Of a stretch of 64,000 bases of DNA, positions 44,158-53,575 are shown in pieces (position 1 is the first letter of the stretch; every line of letters starts with the position of its first letter). The position numbers and the translations under genes are program-made. This stretch comes from Tsuneonella deserti (lineage in GTDB: Bacteria > Pseudomonadota > Alphaproteobacteria > Sphingomonadales > Sphingomonadaceae). The notes under the pieces are model-generated. The model saw only the letters and a list, made by a program, of their open reading frames with translations. It was not told the DNA's origin and did not search any database. The stretch spans positions 2,057,001-2,121,000 of the forward strand of contig NZ_BMKL01000001.1 in the NCBI RefSeq assembly GCF_014644315.1, written 5' to 3'.

Positions 44158-44739
44158 TTATCTGGTGGCTGCGAGCGCTTCGCTGAAGTGCTTGCGACAC
44201 AATGCGACATAGCGTTCGTTGCCGCCGACTTCGGTCTGTGCGCCCTCGCGCACCGCTGCGCCGGTTTCATCCACCCGCAGGTTCATCGTCGCCTTGCGGC
44301 CGCAATGGCACACGCCCTTCAGCTCGACCAGCTTGTCGGCGATGCCGAGCAGCGCGGCCGAACCGGGGAACAGCTCGCCCTGGAAATCGGTCCTGAGGCC
44401 GTAGCAGACCACCGGTATGGCCGCCTCGTCCGCCAGCCGCGCGCATTGCCAGACCTGCTCCTTCGTCAGGAATTGCGCCTCGTCGATCAGCACCGCATCG
44501 AGCGGTTCCGCAAGGTGCGCGGCCATGATCGCCGACCAGATATCGGTCTGGGGCGTGTAGCGATGCGCATCGGCCTCGAGCCCGATGCGGCTTCGCACCA
44601 TTCCTTCGCTGCGGATGTCGAGATCGGCCGTCCACAGCGAGGTGCGCATCCCGCGCTCCCGGTAGTTGAAATCCGCCTGCAGCAGGGTCGAAGACTTTCC
44701 GGCATTCATGCTGGCGTAGTAGAAATAGAGCTTGGCCAT
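44158..44739 (-). CDS. tdk: Thymidine kinase
   Basis: A 193-residue type II thymidine kinase. The P-loop YASMNAGKSSTLLQ, the DEAQF box (VLIDEAQFLTKEQVW) and the zinc-binding CHCGRKATMNLRV plus ALCRKHF are all present. The lasso-loop residues and total length agree with the E. coli enzyme. The ATG overlaps the rbfA stop. It salvages thymidine to dTMP. Confidence 0.96.
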   Translation of the reverse strand: MAKLYFYYASMNAGKSSTLLQADFNYRERGMRTSLWTADLDIRSEGMVRSRIGLEADAHRYTPQTDIWSAIMAAHLAEPLDAVLIDEAQFLTKEQVWQCARLADEAAIPVVCYGLRTDFQGELFPGSAALLGIADKLVELKGVCHCGRKATMNLRVDETGAAVREGAQTEVGGNERYVALCRKHFSEALAATR

Positions 44740-45152
44740 CAGTCCCGAAGCTCATCCGTGTCTGCATCGAGATCGCGCGCGACTTTCGGGTCGCTCAGCA
44801 GACGCTCGATCCGCTCGGCCTCGTCGAAGCTCTCGTCGGGCTTGAACTGCAGCCTGGGCGCGAACTTGAGGCCCAGCCTTTTTGCCACCTCGCGCTGGAA
44901 GAACGCGGTGTTGGTGCGCAGCGCCTTGAGCACTGCGGTCTCGTCCTCGCCCAGCAGAGGCTTCATATAGGCGCTGGCGTTGCGCAGGTCGGGCGTCATG
45001 CGCACCTCGGTCACGCTGACCGAATGGGCGGTCAGCACGTCGTCGTGCGCTTCCCCGCGCGCGAGCAGCTCCGACAGGATGTGCCGCACACGCTCGCCTA
45101 CCTTGAGCACGCGGACCGACTGCTGCTCGGGTGTCGCGGGGTTGCGGGCCAT
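44739..45152 (-). CDS. rbfA: Ribosome-binding factor A
   Basis: A 137-residue KH-like protein for 30S maturation. It shows [17 protein letters not shown] at the start, [21 protein letters not shown] in the centre (cited in part as [17 protein letters not shown]), and [20 protein letters not shown]. The acidic C-terminal tail is typical of alphaproteobacteria. The ATG overlaps the DUF1697 stop and follows GGAGGAGG. Confidence 0.96.
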   Translation of the reverse strand: MARNPATPEQQSVRVLKVGERVRHILSELLARGEAHDDVLTAHSVSVTEVRMTPDLRNASAYMKPLLGEDETAVLKALRTNTAFFQREVAKRLGLKFAPRLQFKPDESFDEAERIERLLSDPKVARDLDADTDELRD

Positions 45153-45697
45153 CAGTCCCCCTCCTCCATCTTGGCGAGAATGCGCTTGAGCGAGGTCATG
45201 TTGCGCGCCGTGCTCCGGCAGCCAAGCCGCCGCTCGATGAATGCGCCCGTCAGCCTGCTGTTGCCCACGCCTTCCACGTAATCGACGTAGAGCGCGCGGT
45301 CACCCGGCGCGATCCTTTCAGGGCCGCGCCCTTCGTAGGCGGCGACGAGATCGGCGAACTGCGCCTCGCTCGGCATGCCAGAGAGGAAATGGGTGTGGAC
45401 CTGCTTGTCCTCGCCCGTCCCATGGAACGGGTTTCCGTCGATCGCTGCGCGCAGTTCCTCGCGGCTGCGGACCGCGGCGAAGCTGTCGATGTCGAAGCGG
45501 TCGCGCAGGATATAGGCGAACTTGTCGCCCAGGCCCTGCGAGGGGCGCTCGTCGTGCGAGAAGAGCACATTCCCGCTGGCGACCACCGTCTCGACCTCCT
45601 CGATGTCCTCGCGCTCCAGCGCATGGCGCAGGTCCGCCATCAGCAACCGGTTGCCGCCGACGTTGATCGAACCGAGGAACGCGACGTAGCGAGCCAT
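45152..45697 (-). CDS. DUF1697 family protein
   Basis: A 181-residue protein with the DUF1697 start [20 protein letters not shown], then [15 protein letters not shown] and the C-terminal [22 protein letters not shown] (cited in part as [13 protein letters not shown]). The function is unknown. It lies between infB and rbfA, three bases after infB, and is translationally coupled to rbfA, so it is co-expressed with translation genes. Confidence 0.85.
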   Translation of the reverse strand: MARYVAFLGSINVGGNRLLMADLRHALEREDIEEVETVVASGNVLFSHDERPSQGLGDKFAYILRDRFDIDSFAAVRSREELRAAIDGNPFHGTGEDKQVHTHFLSGMPSEAQFADLVAAYEGRGPERIAPGDRALYVDYVEGVGNSRLTGAFIERRLGCRSTARNMTSLKRILAKMEEGD

Positions 45698-45700
45698 GCG

Positions 45701-48253
45701 TTACAGGACCCGCTCGCGCTCCTCGACCTCGAACACCTCGAGCTGGTCGCCGGCCTTGATGTCGTTGGTGTCGGCCAGCACGACGCCGCACTCGAGGCCC
45801 GTGCGCACTTCGTCGACATCTTCCTTGAACCGGCGCAGCGACTGGATGGTCGTTGCCGATACGATGACGTCGGCGCGGGTGAGACGCGCGTGCAGCCCCT
45901 TGCGGATCGAACCTTCGACGACCAGCAGGCCGGCCGCCTTGTCCTTCTTGCCCGCGGGGAACACCTGCTTGACCTCCGCACGGCCGAGCACGTTCTCGAT
46001 CCGCAGCGGGCCGAGCACGCCGGCCATCTCCTTCGAGATTTCCTCGGTCAGGTGGTAGATGACGTCGTAGTACATCATCCGCACCTTGTCGCGCGCCACC
46101 AGGTCGCGGGCCTTGGGATTGGGACGGACGTTGAAGCCGATGATCGGCGCCTTCGAGGCCGCCGCCAGCGTCACGTCGCTTTCGGTAATCGCACCAACCC
46201 CTGCGTGCAGCACGCGGACCTTGATGTCGTCGTTCGAGATCGCGTGGAGCGCGTTGACGATCGCCTCGACCGAACCCTTCACGTCGGCCTTCACCACCAC
46301 CGGGAACTCGACCACGTCGCTCTTCAGGTTGGAGAACATCGTGTCGAAGTTGGTCGGCGCCAGCGCGGTGCGCTTGGCGGTCGCCTGCTCCTGGCGGTAC
46401 TGCGCCACTTCGCGCGCCCGCTGCTCGTTCTCGACCACGGTCATCTGCTCGCCCGCATCAGGCACGCCGCCGAGGCCCAAGACCTCGACCGGGACCGACG
46501 GGCCGGCTTCCTTCACCTGCTTGCCCTTGTCATCGACCAGGGCGCGCACGCGGCCGCTTTCGGTGCCGACGACGAAGGTATCCCCACGCTTGAGGGTGCC
46601 GCGGGTGACAAGAACGGTCGCGACCGGGCCGCGGCCCTTGTCGAGTTGCGCCTCGATCACGGTCGCCTCGGCGGCGCGATCGGGGTTGGCCTTTAGCTCG
46701 AGAAGCTCGGCCTGGAGCAGGATTTTCTCGATCAGCTCGTCGAGACCCGCGCCCGTCTTGGCGGAGACCTCCACGTCCTGCACGTCGCCGCTCATCGCCT
46801 CGACGATGACTTCGTGCTCGAGCAGGCGCTCGCGGATCTTCTGCGCATTGTATTCCGGGCGGTCCGACTTGGTGATCGCCACGATCATCGGCACGCCGGC
46901 GGCCTTGGTATGGCTGATCGCCTCGATCGTCTGCGGCATGATTGCGTCGTCACCGGCAACGACCAGGATGACGATGTCGGTCACGTTCGCGCCGCGAGCG
47001 CGCATCTCGGTGAATGCGGCGTGGCCGGGAGTATCGAGGAAGGTGATCTTGTCCTTCCCCTTGGTGGTGATCTGGTAAGCGCCGATGTGCTGGGTGATGC
47101 CGCCGGCCTCGCCCTTGACCACATCGGTCCCGCGCAGCGCGTCGAGCAGCGAGGTCTTGCCGTGATCGACATGGCCCATGATCGTCACGACCGGCGGACG
47201 CGGCTTGAGCGTGTCCTCGGGATCGACGTCGCCGCTATTCACGATATCGACGTCGCTCGCCGAAACGCGGGTGAGGTTGTGGCCGAATTCCTCGACCAGC
47301 AGCTCGGCGGTGTCCTGGTCGATGGTCTGGTTGACGGTGACCATCATGCCCATGTTGAACAACGCCTTCACGAGGTCGGCGCCCTTTTCCGCCATGCGGT
47401 TGGCGAGTTCCTGTACGGTGATCGCCTCCGGCACGACCACGTCGCGAACCTGCTTCTCGCGCGGCTTCGACGGGCCGCCGTGAGTGCGGCGTTCCTTCTC
47501 GCGGGCCCGCTTTAGCGCGGCGAGCGAGCGCGCGCGGCGGCCTTCGTCCTCGTTGAGGGCGCGGGTGACCGTCAGCTTGCCCGAACGACGCTTGTCGTCC
47601 GCTGTCGCACCGCGTTCGGGGCGTTCGGGGGCGCGCTTGTCGTCCTTTTTCTTGACTTCCGGACGCTTGATTTCAGGGCGCGCGACGGGGGTAAACCGGC
47701 GCGGAGCTGTGGTGGTTTCAGCCGGTTCCGCGGCGGCGGGGGCGGCATCAGCGGCAGCCTCGGCAGCGGGCGCTTCGGCCGAAACGGGCGCGGATTCATC
47801 GGCAGCCACGGGCTCTGCCGCCGGAGCCGCGGGCTCGGCGATTTCGTTTTTCGCTTCGGCGCGCCGCTTCTCTTCCTCGATCGCGCGAAGACGTTCCTCC
47901 TCCTCGCGCTTGCGGGCTTCCTCGGCCAAGCGCAGGCGATCCTCTTCGGCCTCGCGCTGAAGGCGCGCGACGCGCTCCTGCGGAGTCTCGTTCGAAGCGG
48001 CGGGCTTGCGCGCGGCAGGGGCCGGAGCGGGTTGCGGCGGGGGCGGAGGAGGAGGCGGCGGAGCGGCCTCGACAGGCGGCGGAGTCGGCGCGGCGGCCTC
48101 ACCGGGCTTGCCGACCAGTCGGCGACGCTTGACCTCGACCACCACCTTGTTGGTGCGGCCGTGGCTGAAGGTCTGCTTGACCTCGCCCGCGTCGACCGAA
48201 CGCTTGAGCCCAAGCGGCTTGCGTTCGCGCGGAGTGTCGGTGCTGTCGGTCAT
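45701..48253 (-). CDS. infB: Translation initiation factor IF-2
   Basis: An 850-residue GTPase that places fMet-tRNA on the 30S subunit. The N-terminal third is low-complexity: a polyproline run (residues about 60-75) and charged Glu/Arg and Ala/Pro blocks. The G domain has IMGHVDHGKTSLLDALRG (about residue 355), FLDTPGHAAFTEMRARG and AITKSDRPEYN. The C-terminal fMet-binding domain is complete (KVRMMYYDVIYHL). It is preceded by ylxR, as usual. Confidence 0.98.
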   Translation of the reverse strand: MTDSTDTPRERKPLGLKRSVDAGEVKQTFSHGRTNKVVVEVKRRRLVGKPGEAAAPTPPPVEAAPPPPPPPPPQPAPAPAARKPAASNETPQERVARLQREAEEDRLRLAEEARKREEEERLRAIEEEKRRAEAKNEIAEPAAPAAEPVAADESAPVSAEAPAAEAAADAAPAAAEPAETTTAPRRFTPVARPEIKRPEVKKKDDKRAPERPERGATADDKRRSGKLTVTRALNEDEGRRARSLAALKRAREKERRTHGGPSKPREKQVRDVVVPEAITVQELANRMAEKGADLVKALFNMGMMVTVNQTIDQDTAELLVEEFGHNLTRVSASDVDIVNSGDVDPEDTLKPRPPVVTIMGHVDHGKTSLLDALRGTDVVKGEAGGITQHIGAYQITTKGKDKITFLDTPGHAAFTEMRARGANVTDIVILVVAGDDAIMPQTIEAISHTKAAGVPMIVAITKSDRPEYNAQKIRERLLEHEVIVEAMSGDVQDVEVSAKTGAGLDELIEKILLQAELLELKANPDRAAEATVIEAQLDKGRGPVATVLVTRGTLKRGDTFVVGTESGRVRALVDDKGKQVKEAGPSVPVEVLGLGGVPDAGEQMTVVENEQRAREVAQYRQEQATAKRTALAPTNFDTMFSNLKSDVVEFPVVVKADVKGSVEAIVNALHAISNDDIKVRVLHAGVGAITESDVTLAAASKAPIIGFNVRPNPKARDLVARDKVRMMYYDVIYHLTEEISKEMAGVLGPLRIENVLGRAEVKQVFPAGKKDKAAGLLVVEGSIRKGLHARLTRADVIVSATTIQSLRRFKEDVDEVRTGLECGVVLADTNDIKAGDQLEVFEVEERERVL

Positions 48254-48275
48254 AAAACTGGTCTTCGTCCTTCGA

Positions 48276-49052
48276 TCAATCGTCTGTCCCGGCGAGCGCG
48301 GGCTCGTCCGGGTCCGTCATGGGGCGCTTACCGCCGAGAAAATGCATCAGGCGCGAGAGCGCGAGAGACACCCGCGCGGCAGCGGCCGGGTCGGCCAGCG
48401 CCATGTGGACGACGTTGTCGCGGCCCATTGCCACAGACAAAGCCGCCCGGTCCAGTGGCAACACGGTTCCCGCGAGGCCCGATCCTTCCGCCTCGCTGCC
48501 GACGCGCCACGCCTGGTCGAGCTTGCGGCTGCCGTCTGAACTGGCGTCGGACGCGTGGAGCAGCAGCTCCACCGCCCCGCCGCGCGCGTGCTCGGCGATC
48601 CGCTCGGACCCCAAGATAAGGTGCCCGGCGCGCATTTCGAGGCCCAGGCGGTCAAGCAGCACGCGGCGCAGGCCATCCTCTACAAGTTGAGGCAGGTCGT
48701 CAGGAACCGTCAGCGCGGCGCCCTTGAAGGCCCGGGTGAGCGCGCCCTTGAGCTTGCCGCCACCTTTGCCGGCGCCCATCGCCGCTTCGAGTTCGCCGCG
48801 CGACACGCCGAGCCACGCGCCGCGGCCGGGTGCGCGGGCAAGCGGGTCGGGCAGAACCAGGCCATCCGGAGAGATCGCCAGCCGCACAAGTTCGCCCCGC
48901 CCGCCATGCTCTCCCGAAAGGATGCAGCGGCGTTCGGGCTCGGACTTGCGCGCACGCGGGGAGGCTTCCGCGGAGGATGCACCCCCACGGCCGCGTTGGC
49001 TCGACGCCTCAGCGATGTCGGACGTCAGGCGCTCATTGTTCGGAGTCCGCAT
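48276..49052 (-). CDS. YlxR/DUF448 RNA-binding protein with L7Ae-like domain
   Basis: A 258-residue protein. The DUF448 part (about residues 35-110) shows SEPERRCILSGEHGGRGELVRLA (in part), SPDGLVLPDPLARAPGRGAWLG and KLKGALTRAFKG. An L7Ae-like segment follows (about 115-230): GLEMRAGHLILGSERI, RDNVVHMALAD. This fused layout is typical between nusA and infB in alphaproteobacteria. ATG 49052 overlaps the nusA stop by 20 bases. Function is probably nucleic-acid binding. Confidence 0.88.
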   Translation of the reverse strand: MRTPNNERLTSDIAEASSQRGRGGASSAEASPRARKSEPERRCILSGEHGGRGELVRLAISPDGLVLPDPLARAPGRGAWLGVSRGELEAAMGAGKGGGKLKGALTRAFKGAALTVPDDLPQLVEDGLRRVLLDRLGLEMRAGHLILGSERIAEHARGGAVELLLHASDASSDGSRKLDQAWRVGSEAEGSGLAGTVLPLDRAALSVAMGRDNVVHMALADPAAAARVSLALSRLMHFLGGKRPMTDPDEPALAGTDD

Positions 49053-50703
49053 GGGCGGCCTCCTCGGTGTCGGCATCCGGGGCAGTGGCGTCAGCGGTGG
49101 CCGGCTCGTCATCGAACCAGTGCGCGCGGGCGGCCATGATGATCTCGTTGCCCTGCTCTTCGGTCAGGCCATACTCGCCGAGCACGCCCCCCTTGTCTTC
49201 TGGCTTGGGCCGGTCGCTGCGCAGGCGCGGGCCATCGGTCGGCGCGGGCTGGCGGCGGCGCGGAGCCTCGCGCTTCTTGGCGATGAGCTCGTCCGTGGCC
49301 AGATCGGCAAGATCGTCGAGCGTCTTGATGCCACCCTTGCCGAGCGTCACCAGCATCGCTTCGGTCAGGTGCGGAATCTCGGCCAAAGCATCTTCCACGC
49401 CGAGCGCGCGGCGTTCCTCGCGGTAAGCGGCGTCGCGGCGTTCGAGCGCCTCGAGCGCGCGGCTCTGAAGCTCTTCGGCAAGTTCCTCGTCGAAGCCTTC
49501 GATGCTCGCCAGTTCGGACAGATCGACGTAAGCGACTTCCTCCAGTTCGGCGAAACCTTCTGCGACGAGCAGCTGCGACAGCGTCTCGTCGACGTCGAGC
49601 TCTTCCTCGAACGTCTTGGAGCGCTCCGAGAACTCGCGGCTGCGCTTCTCGCTCGCCTCTTCCTCGGTCATGATGTCGATCTGGTGGCCGGTCAGCTGGC
49701 TCGCGAGCCGCACGTTCTGGCCGCGGCGGCCGATCGCGAGGGAAAGCTGATCGTCAGGCACCACCACCTCGATCCGGCCATCTTCTTCATCGAGCACGAC
49801 GCGGCTGACGGTGGCGGGCTGGAGCGCGTTGACGACGAACGTCGCAGTATCCTCGCTCCAGGGGATGATGTCGATCTTCTCGCCCTGCAGTTCCTGCACG
49901 ACGGCCTGGACGCGGCTGCCCTTCATGCCGACGCAGGCGCCGACGGGATCGATGCTCGAATCGCGGCTGATCACGCCGATCTTGGCGCGGCTGCCCGGGT
50001 CGCGGGCGGCGGCCTGGATGGTGATCACGCCGTCATAGATTTCGGGCACTTCCTGCGCGAACAGCTTCTTCATGAATTCCGGGTGCGCGCGGGAGAGGAA
50101 AATCTGCGGTCCGCGGTTGTTGCGCTCGACCTTGGTGATGAGCGCGCGCACGCGCTCGCCGACGCGGGCGGCCTCGCGCGGGATCTGCTGGTCGCGGCGG
50201 ATCACGCCCTCGGCGCGGCCGAGGTTGACGATCACGTGGCCGAATTCGACCGACTTGATCACGCCGGTGATGATCTCGCCGGCGCGGTCCTGGAATTCAT
50301 TGAACTGGCGCTCGCGCTCGGCATCGCGGACCTTCTGGAAGATCACCTGCTTGGCGCTCTGCGCGTCGATGCGGCCGAGATCGACCGGCGGCAGCGGATC
50401 GACGATGAAGTCGCCCAGCTTGGCGTCGGCCTGCAGCTTTTGCGCCTGTTCCAGGTTCACCTGCTTGAAGTAGTCGTCCACTTCCTCGACCACCTCGACC
50501 ACGCGCCAGAGGCGCAGATCGCCGGTCATCGGGTCAAGCTTGGCGCGGATGTCGTTCTCGTTGCCGTAGCGCGCGCGGGCGGCCTTCTGGATCGCTTCTT
50601 CCATCGCCTCGATGACGATGGCCTTGTCGATCATCTTCTCCGAAGCGACCGAGTTGGCGATCGCGAGCAGCTCGGCGCGGTTGGCGGAAATCGAGGTTGC
50701 CAT
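49033..50703 (-). CDS. nusA: Transcription termination/antitermination factor NusA
   Basis: A 556-residue elongation factor. The RNAP-binding N-terminal domain ([20 protein letters not shown]), S1 domain ([20 protein letters not shown]), KH domains ([21 protein letters not shown] and [20 protein letters not shown], cited in part) and two C-terminal acidic repeats ([20 protein letters not shown]) are visible. The Lys/Arg linker and acidic tail end the protein. ATG 50703 gives [13 protein letters not shown]. It follows rimP by 7 bases. Confidence 0.97.
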   Translation of the reverse strand: MATSISANRAELLAIANSVASEKMIDKAIVIEAMEEAIQKAARARYGNENDIRAKLDPMTGDLRLWRVVEVVEEVDDYFKQVNLEQAQKLQADAKLGDFIVDPLPPVDLGRIDAQSAKQVIFQKVRDAERERQFNEFQDRAGEIITGVIKSVEFGHVIVNLGRAEGVIRRDQQIPREAARVGERVRALITKVERNNRGPQIFLSRAHPEFMKKLFAQEVPEIYDGVITIQAAARDPGSRAKIGVISRDSSIDPVGACVGMKGSRVQAVVQELQGEKIDIIPWSEDTATFVVNALQPATVSRVVLDEEDGRIEVVVPDDQLSLAIGRRGQNVRLASQLTGHQIDIMTEEEASEKRSREFSERSKTFEEELDVDETLSQLLVAEGFAELEEVAYVDLSELASIEGFDEELAEELQSRALEALERRDAAYREERRALGVEDALAEIPHLTEAMLVTLGKGGIKTLDDLADLATDELIAKKREAPRRRQPAPTDGPRLRSDRPKPEDKGGVLGEYGLTEEQGNEIIMAARAHWFDDEPATADATAPDADTEEAAHADSEQ

Positions 50704-50710
50704 GGTGGTC

Positions 50711-51265
50711 TTACTCTTCCTCTGTCTCGAGAATCTCGTCGGCACCTGTCGTGTCGAGCGGTCTGGTGGCGGCGATAAGCGCGTCGGTGAGGACGAGCTT
50801 GGCCGAATGGATCTTGTCGAGCGGTAGCGTCACGCGGCCTGCCGAGCGGTCTTCGATGGACACCTTGTCGCCCTCTATGCCGACCAGCGTCCCACGGAAG
50901 TTGCGCTGCCCTTCGGCATCCTTGGCGAGGCTGATCTTCGCCTCGTGGCCGGCCCAGTTGGCATAGTCCTTCGGCCGGGTCAGCGGACGGTCGATTCCGG
51001 GGCTGCTGACTTCGAGGTGATAGGCGCCCTCGATCAGTTCCTCGCCTGCTTCCTCGGCCTCGTCGATCACCGCCGACACACGGCGGGAGAGCGCGGCGCA
51101 CTGGTCGATCACCAGCTGTCCCGTCGCCGGGTCCTCGGCCATGATCTGCAGCGCCATGCCTCCGTCGCCCGCCTCGCTCGCCATCATCTTCACCCGCACG
51201 AGCTCGAACCCGAGCGCCTGCGCTTCGGGCTCGATCAACTGGGTCAGGCGGGCGATATCGGTCAA
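50711..51265 (-). CDS. rimP: Ribosome maturation factor RimP
   Basis: A 184-residue two-domain protein for 30S assembly. LTDIARLTQLIEPEAQALGFELVRV (in part) is the normal N-terminus, followed by YHLEVSSPGIDRPLTRPKDY and GTLVGIEGDKVSIED. TTG 51265 is the likely start since no ATG or GTG lies near the domain edge; a reading from 51457 would add 64 residues with no family match. First gene of the rimP-nusA-infB cluster. Confidence 0.93.
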   Translation of the reverse strand: MTDIARLTQLIEPEAQALGFELVRVKMMASEAGDGGMALQIMAEDPATGQLVIDQCAALSRRVSAVIDEAEEAGEELIEGAYHLEVSSPGIDRPLTRPKDYANWAGHEAKISLAKDAEGQRNFRGTLVGIEGDKVSIEDRSAGRVTLPLDKIHSAKLVLTDALIAATRPLDTTGADEILETEEE

Positions 51266-51595
51266 ACTCGTGCTTTCGAATGGTCCTGCCGCAAGCGCCC
51301 GCTGCGCCGGCCCCTTGCGGCGCCAGCCCCTCAGTGTCGCGACAATGTGGGATTGATCGCGCAGATAAGCGCAAGCCGCCGCAAAGGCAAGCGGCAAGAA
51401 CGGCATTCCCACCCCGGGTTTGACACCGGCAGCGGTCGGTGACAGCATCGCATGCATGACGACCTTCTTTCGACACCTCGGCGGTCAACTCCTCGCGGGC
51501 ATCTAGCCCCGGCCGGCGCGGTACGCCCCGGACCGGGGCAAGGAACCGCCCGCGCCGCGCAAATGCGGCGCCACGACCAGTCGAAAGAAACCTCC
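51266..51595. other. Divergent promoter region between rimP and rnk
   Basis: About 330 bases without a convincing gene if rimP starts at TTG 51265. It contains a consensus TTGACA at 51420-51425 reading rightwards, without a good -10 partner, and the hairpin GCCCCGGACCGGGGC near 51525-51539. No initiator tRNA (as precedes this cluster in enterobacteria) was found. Confidence 0.45.
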
Positions 51596-52000
51596 ATGGC
51601 TACCCAGCAAGCCGCCACGCGGCCCCCGATTCTCATTGCCGAAGGCGAGGCCGACGCGCTCGCCGACCTGGCGGTTGCCGTCGCCGACCGTCATCCGATC
51701 GTCAGCAGCCTGCTGCTCGAGGAACTCGACCGCGCCGAAGTGCGCCCTTCTTATGACATACCGTGTGACGTGGTGACGATGGGGTCCACGGTCGAATTCC
51801 TGGTCGAGGAGACCGGGGAGAGGCGGACAGTGGAACTGGTTTATCCCAGGGACGCCGACATCGAACAGGGCCGGGTATCGATCCTCACGCCTGTCGGAGC
51901 GGGCCTGCTCGGGCTGCGCACCGGACAGTCCATCTCATGGCCCGACCGGGGTGGACACGAACGGGTGCTGACGATCGTGAAGGTCGCCCGGCCGGCCTAG
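51596..52000 (+). CDS. rnk: Rnk-like nucleoside diphosphate kinase regulator (GreA/B C-terminal fold)
   Basis: A 134-residue protein with a short N-terminal helical region and a GreA/GreB C-terminal domain: VVTMGSTVEFLVEETGERRTVELVYP (in part), ISILTPVGAGLLGLRTGQSISWP (in part). It lacks the long Gre coiled coil. Rnk binds RNA polymerase in competition with Gre factors in E. coli; the function here is inferred. ATG 51596 has GAAAG upstream. Its TAG shares CTAG with the stop of convergent pspF. Confidence 0.85.
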   Translation: MATQQAATRPPILIAEGEADALADLAVAVADRHPIVSSLLLEELDRAEVRPSYDIPCDVVTMGSTVEFLVEETGERRTVELVYPRDADIEQGRVSILTPVGAGLLGLRTGQSISWPDRGGHERVLTIVKVARPA

Positions 52001-53046
52001 GCCGCCTCGCCCTCGCCTGCTCGCTCGGCCAGCCCGTGCTTGCGGATGCAGTGGCGAAGCTGGTCGTAGCTGAGACCCAGCGCCTTGGCCGTCTGGCGCT
52101 GGTTCCAGCGATGACGGCCGAGCGCGTGCTCGACGATCGCGCGCTCGTGCGCCTCCACCGCTGCGCGCAAGTCCGCGATGCTGTCGTAATCGGTCGCCGG
52201 CGCCGCCGGCTCGCCCCGCTGGGCGGAGGGCGCCTGATGGACGCGTGGCTGGCCGCCGGCGCCCGACGGCTTCCACGGGCTTTCGAACGGGTCGAACACG
52301 ATGTGGCCGATCGGGCTGCGCGGATCGTTCCACCGATAGACCGCGCGCTCGATCACGTTGCGCAACTCGCGCACGTTGCCGGGCCACTGGTAGCCCTCGA
52401 GTTGCTCGCACACATGGTCAGCGAAGCCGGGCCATTGATCCCAGCGCATCTCGGAAGCCATCCGCCGCCCGAAGAATTCCGCCAGCACGAGAATGTCCCC
52501 CTCGCGCACCCGCAACGGAGGCAGTGTGATGACCTCGAAACTCAACCGGTCGAGCAGGTCGGCGCGAAACTCGCCCCGATCGGCCAGGGCGGGCAGGTCC
52601 TCGTTGGTCGCGGCGACGATGCGCACATCTACCCGGATCGGACGGTTCGAGCCGATGCGGGTAACCTCGCCGTATTCGACGGCGCGCAGTAGGCGTTCCT
52701 GCGCCTGCATCGACAGCGTGCCAAGCTCGTCGAGGAAAAGCGTGCCACCGTCGGCCTCCTCGAAACGACCCTCGCGGGCGCGGGTGGCACCGGTGAAGGC
52801 GCCTGCTTCGTGCCCGAACAATTCAGCCTCGATCAGCGTTTCGGGCAGCGCGGCGCAGTTCATTGTGACGAGCGGCTCGCCCCAGCGGGTGGACAGGCGG
52901 TGGAGACGCTCGGCGATCAGTTCCTTGCCCGTCCCGCGCTCGCCGACCACCAGCACCGGGCGGTGCATCGGGGCGGCCTGGCTGGCGCGCTCCACCGCGT
53001 CGAGGAACGCTCCCGATTGGCCGATGAACTGGCTTTCCCGCTCCAT
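51997..53046 (-). CDS. pspF: Phage shock protein operon activator PspF
   Basis: A 349-residue sigma-54 enhancer-binding protein without a receiver domain. [19 protein letters not shown] is Walker [25 protein letters not shown] carries the GAFTGA sigma-54 loop, and [11 protein letters not shown]alker B. A C-terminal Fis-type helix-turn-helix ([21 protein letters not shown]) binds DNA. ATG 53046 gives [11 protein letters not shown]. It is transcribed divergently from the psp operon it should activate; in E. coli, PspA holds it inactive. Confidence 0.96.
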   Translation of the reverse strand: MERESQFIGQSGAFLDAVERASQAAPMHRPVLVVGERGTGKELIAERLHRLSTRWGEPLVTMNCAALPETLIEAELFGHEAGAFTGATRAREGRFEEADGGTLFLDELGTLSMQAQERLLRAVEYGEVTRIGSNRPIRVDVRIVAATNEDLPALADRGEFRADLLDRLSFEVITLPPLRVREGDILVLAEFFGRRMASEMRWDQWPGFADHVCEQLEGYQWPGNVRELRNVIERAVYRWNDPRSPIGHIVFDPFESPWKPSGAGGQPRVHQAPSAQRGEPAAPATDYDSIADLRAAVEAHERAIVEHALGRHRWNQRQTAKALGLSYDQLRHCIRKHGLAERAGEGEAA

Positions 53047-53071
53047 GCCCAACCTATAGCGAATTACGCCA

Positions 53072-53083
53072 TTTGTCGGCAAA
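53072..53083. promoter_or_regulatory. Candidate PspF upstream activating dyad
   Basis: TTTGTCGGCAAA is a 4+4 inverted repeat with a 4-base spacer, between the divergent pspF and psp starts and about 65 bases upstream of the sigma-54 -24 element, where an enhancer would be expected. It does not obviously match the enterobacterial PspF site, so the call is tentative. Confidence 0.3.
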
Positions 53084-53135
53084 CGAAACCATCATGTCGT
53101 TCGTCGAAATCGCACGCGCATCCGTAAATCGAAAT

Positions 53136-53152
53136 TGGCACGCCCCTTGCTG
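53136..53152 (+). promoter_or_regulatory. Sigma-54 promoter of the psp operon
   Basis: TTGGCACGCCCCTTGCT fits the sigma-54 consensus TGGCAC-N5-TTGC exactly, with GG at 53138-53139 (-24) and GC at 53150-53151 (-12). Transcription would begin near 53163, about 24 bases before the ATG of the small first gene. Confidence 0.92.
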
Positions 53153-53186
53153 AATGGTGAACATCATTCACGGGAGCACCCATCAA

Positions 53187-53339
53187 ATGTTCGACCGCCG
53201 TTTCCTGCAGACCCGCCTTGGACAGGCCGCGACCGCGAGCATCGCCGCGATGGCCCTGTTCGTGGCGCTGAGCAGCCAGATCCAGGCGACCCCGGCCTAC
53301 GCCGCCGATCCCGTTCTCCACTCGGTGGAACTGGCGTGA
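53187..53339 (+). CDS. 50-residue exported or membrane peptide, first gene of the psp operon
   Basis: ATG 53187 has GGGAG 8 bases upstream and lies about 24 bases after the predicted sigma-54 start, so it is the first open frame on the transcript. Residues 1-14 are basic (MFDRRFLQTRLGQA), residues about 15-35 hydrophobic (TASIAAMALFVALSS), then ATPAYA-ADP looks like a signal-peptidase site; the mature remainder would be only about ten residues. It could be a signal peptide of a tiny secreted peptide or a single-span membrane protein. Its TGA overlaps a GTG that opens into pspA. No family was recognised. Confidence 0.72.
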   Translation: MFDRRFLQTRLGQAATASIAAMALFVALSSQIQATPAYAADPVLHSVELA

Positions 53340-53575
53340 ACGCTCCGACCTCCGACGGCCCTTTCGGCGACGATCCGTTCGACCCCCTAGGGCCGGAGCG
53401 CACTACCCCCCCGTCCCGCGGATACCAGTCCCCCCGCGACGATAGCGCTCCGGCCCGACCTTCCCGCCTCGGCGGGAAGAGCCGGATCGAGCAGGAAGTC
53501 GAACGGCTGCGGCGCAGCCCCACCCCCACCCAGTCCCCCATCCAGCGGGACATCGCCAACTATGGAGTCGCCTTC
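53336..53575 (+). other. Open in-frame extension upstream of pspA (possible longer PspA)
   Basis: From GTG 53336 (overlapping the small gene's TGA as GTGA) the frame runs without a stop into pspA. The 80 extra residues are Pro/Asp/Arg/Ser-rich and probably disordered (DGPFGDDPFDPLGPE, TPPSRGYQSPRDD), ending in a basic helix IEQEVERLRRSP. Third codon positions are mostly G or C as in real genes here, which favours translation, although PspA proteins normally start at the MGIFSRTRD equivalent. Two starts on one message are possible. Confidence 0.5.
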
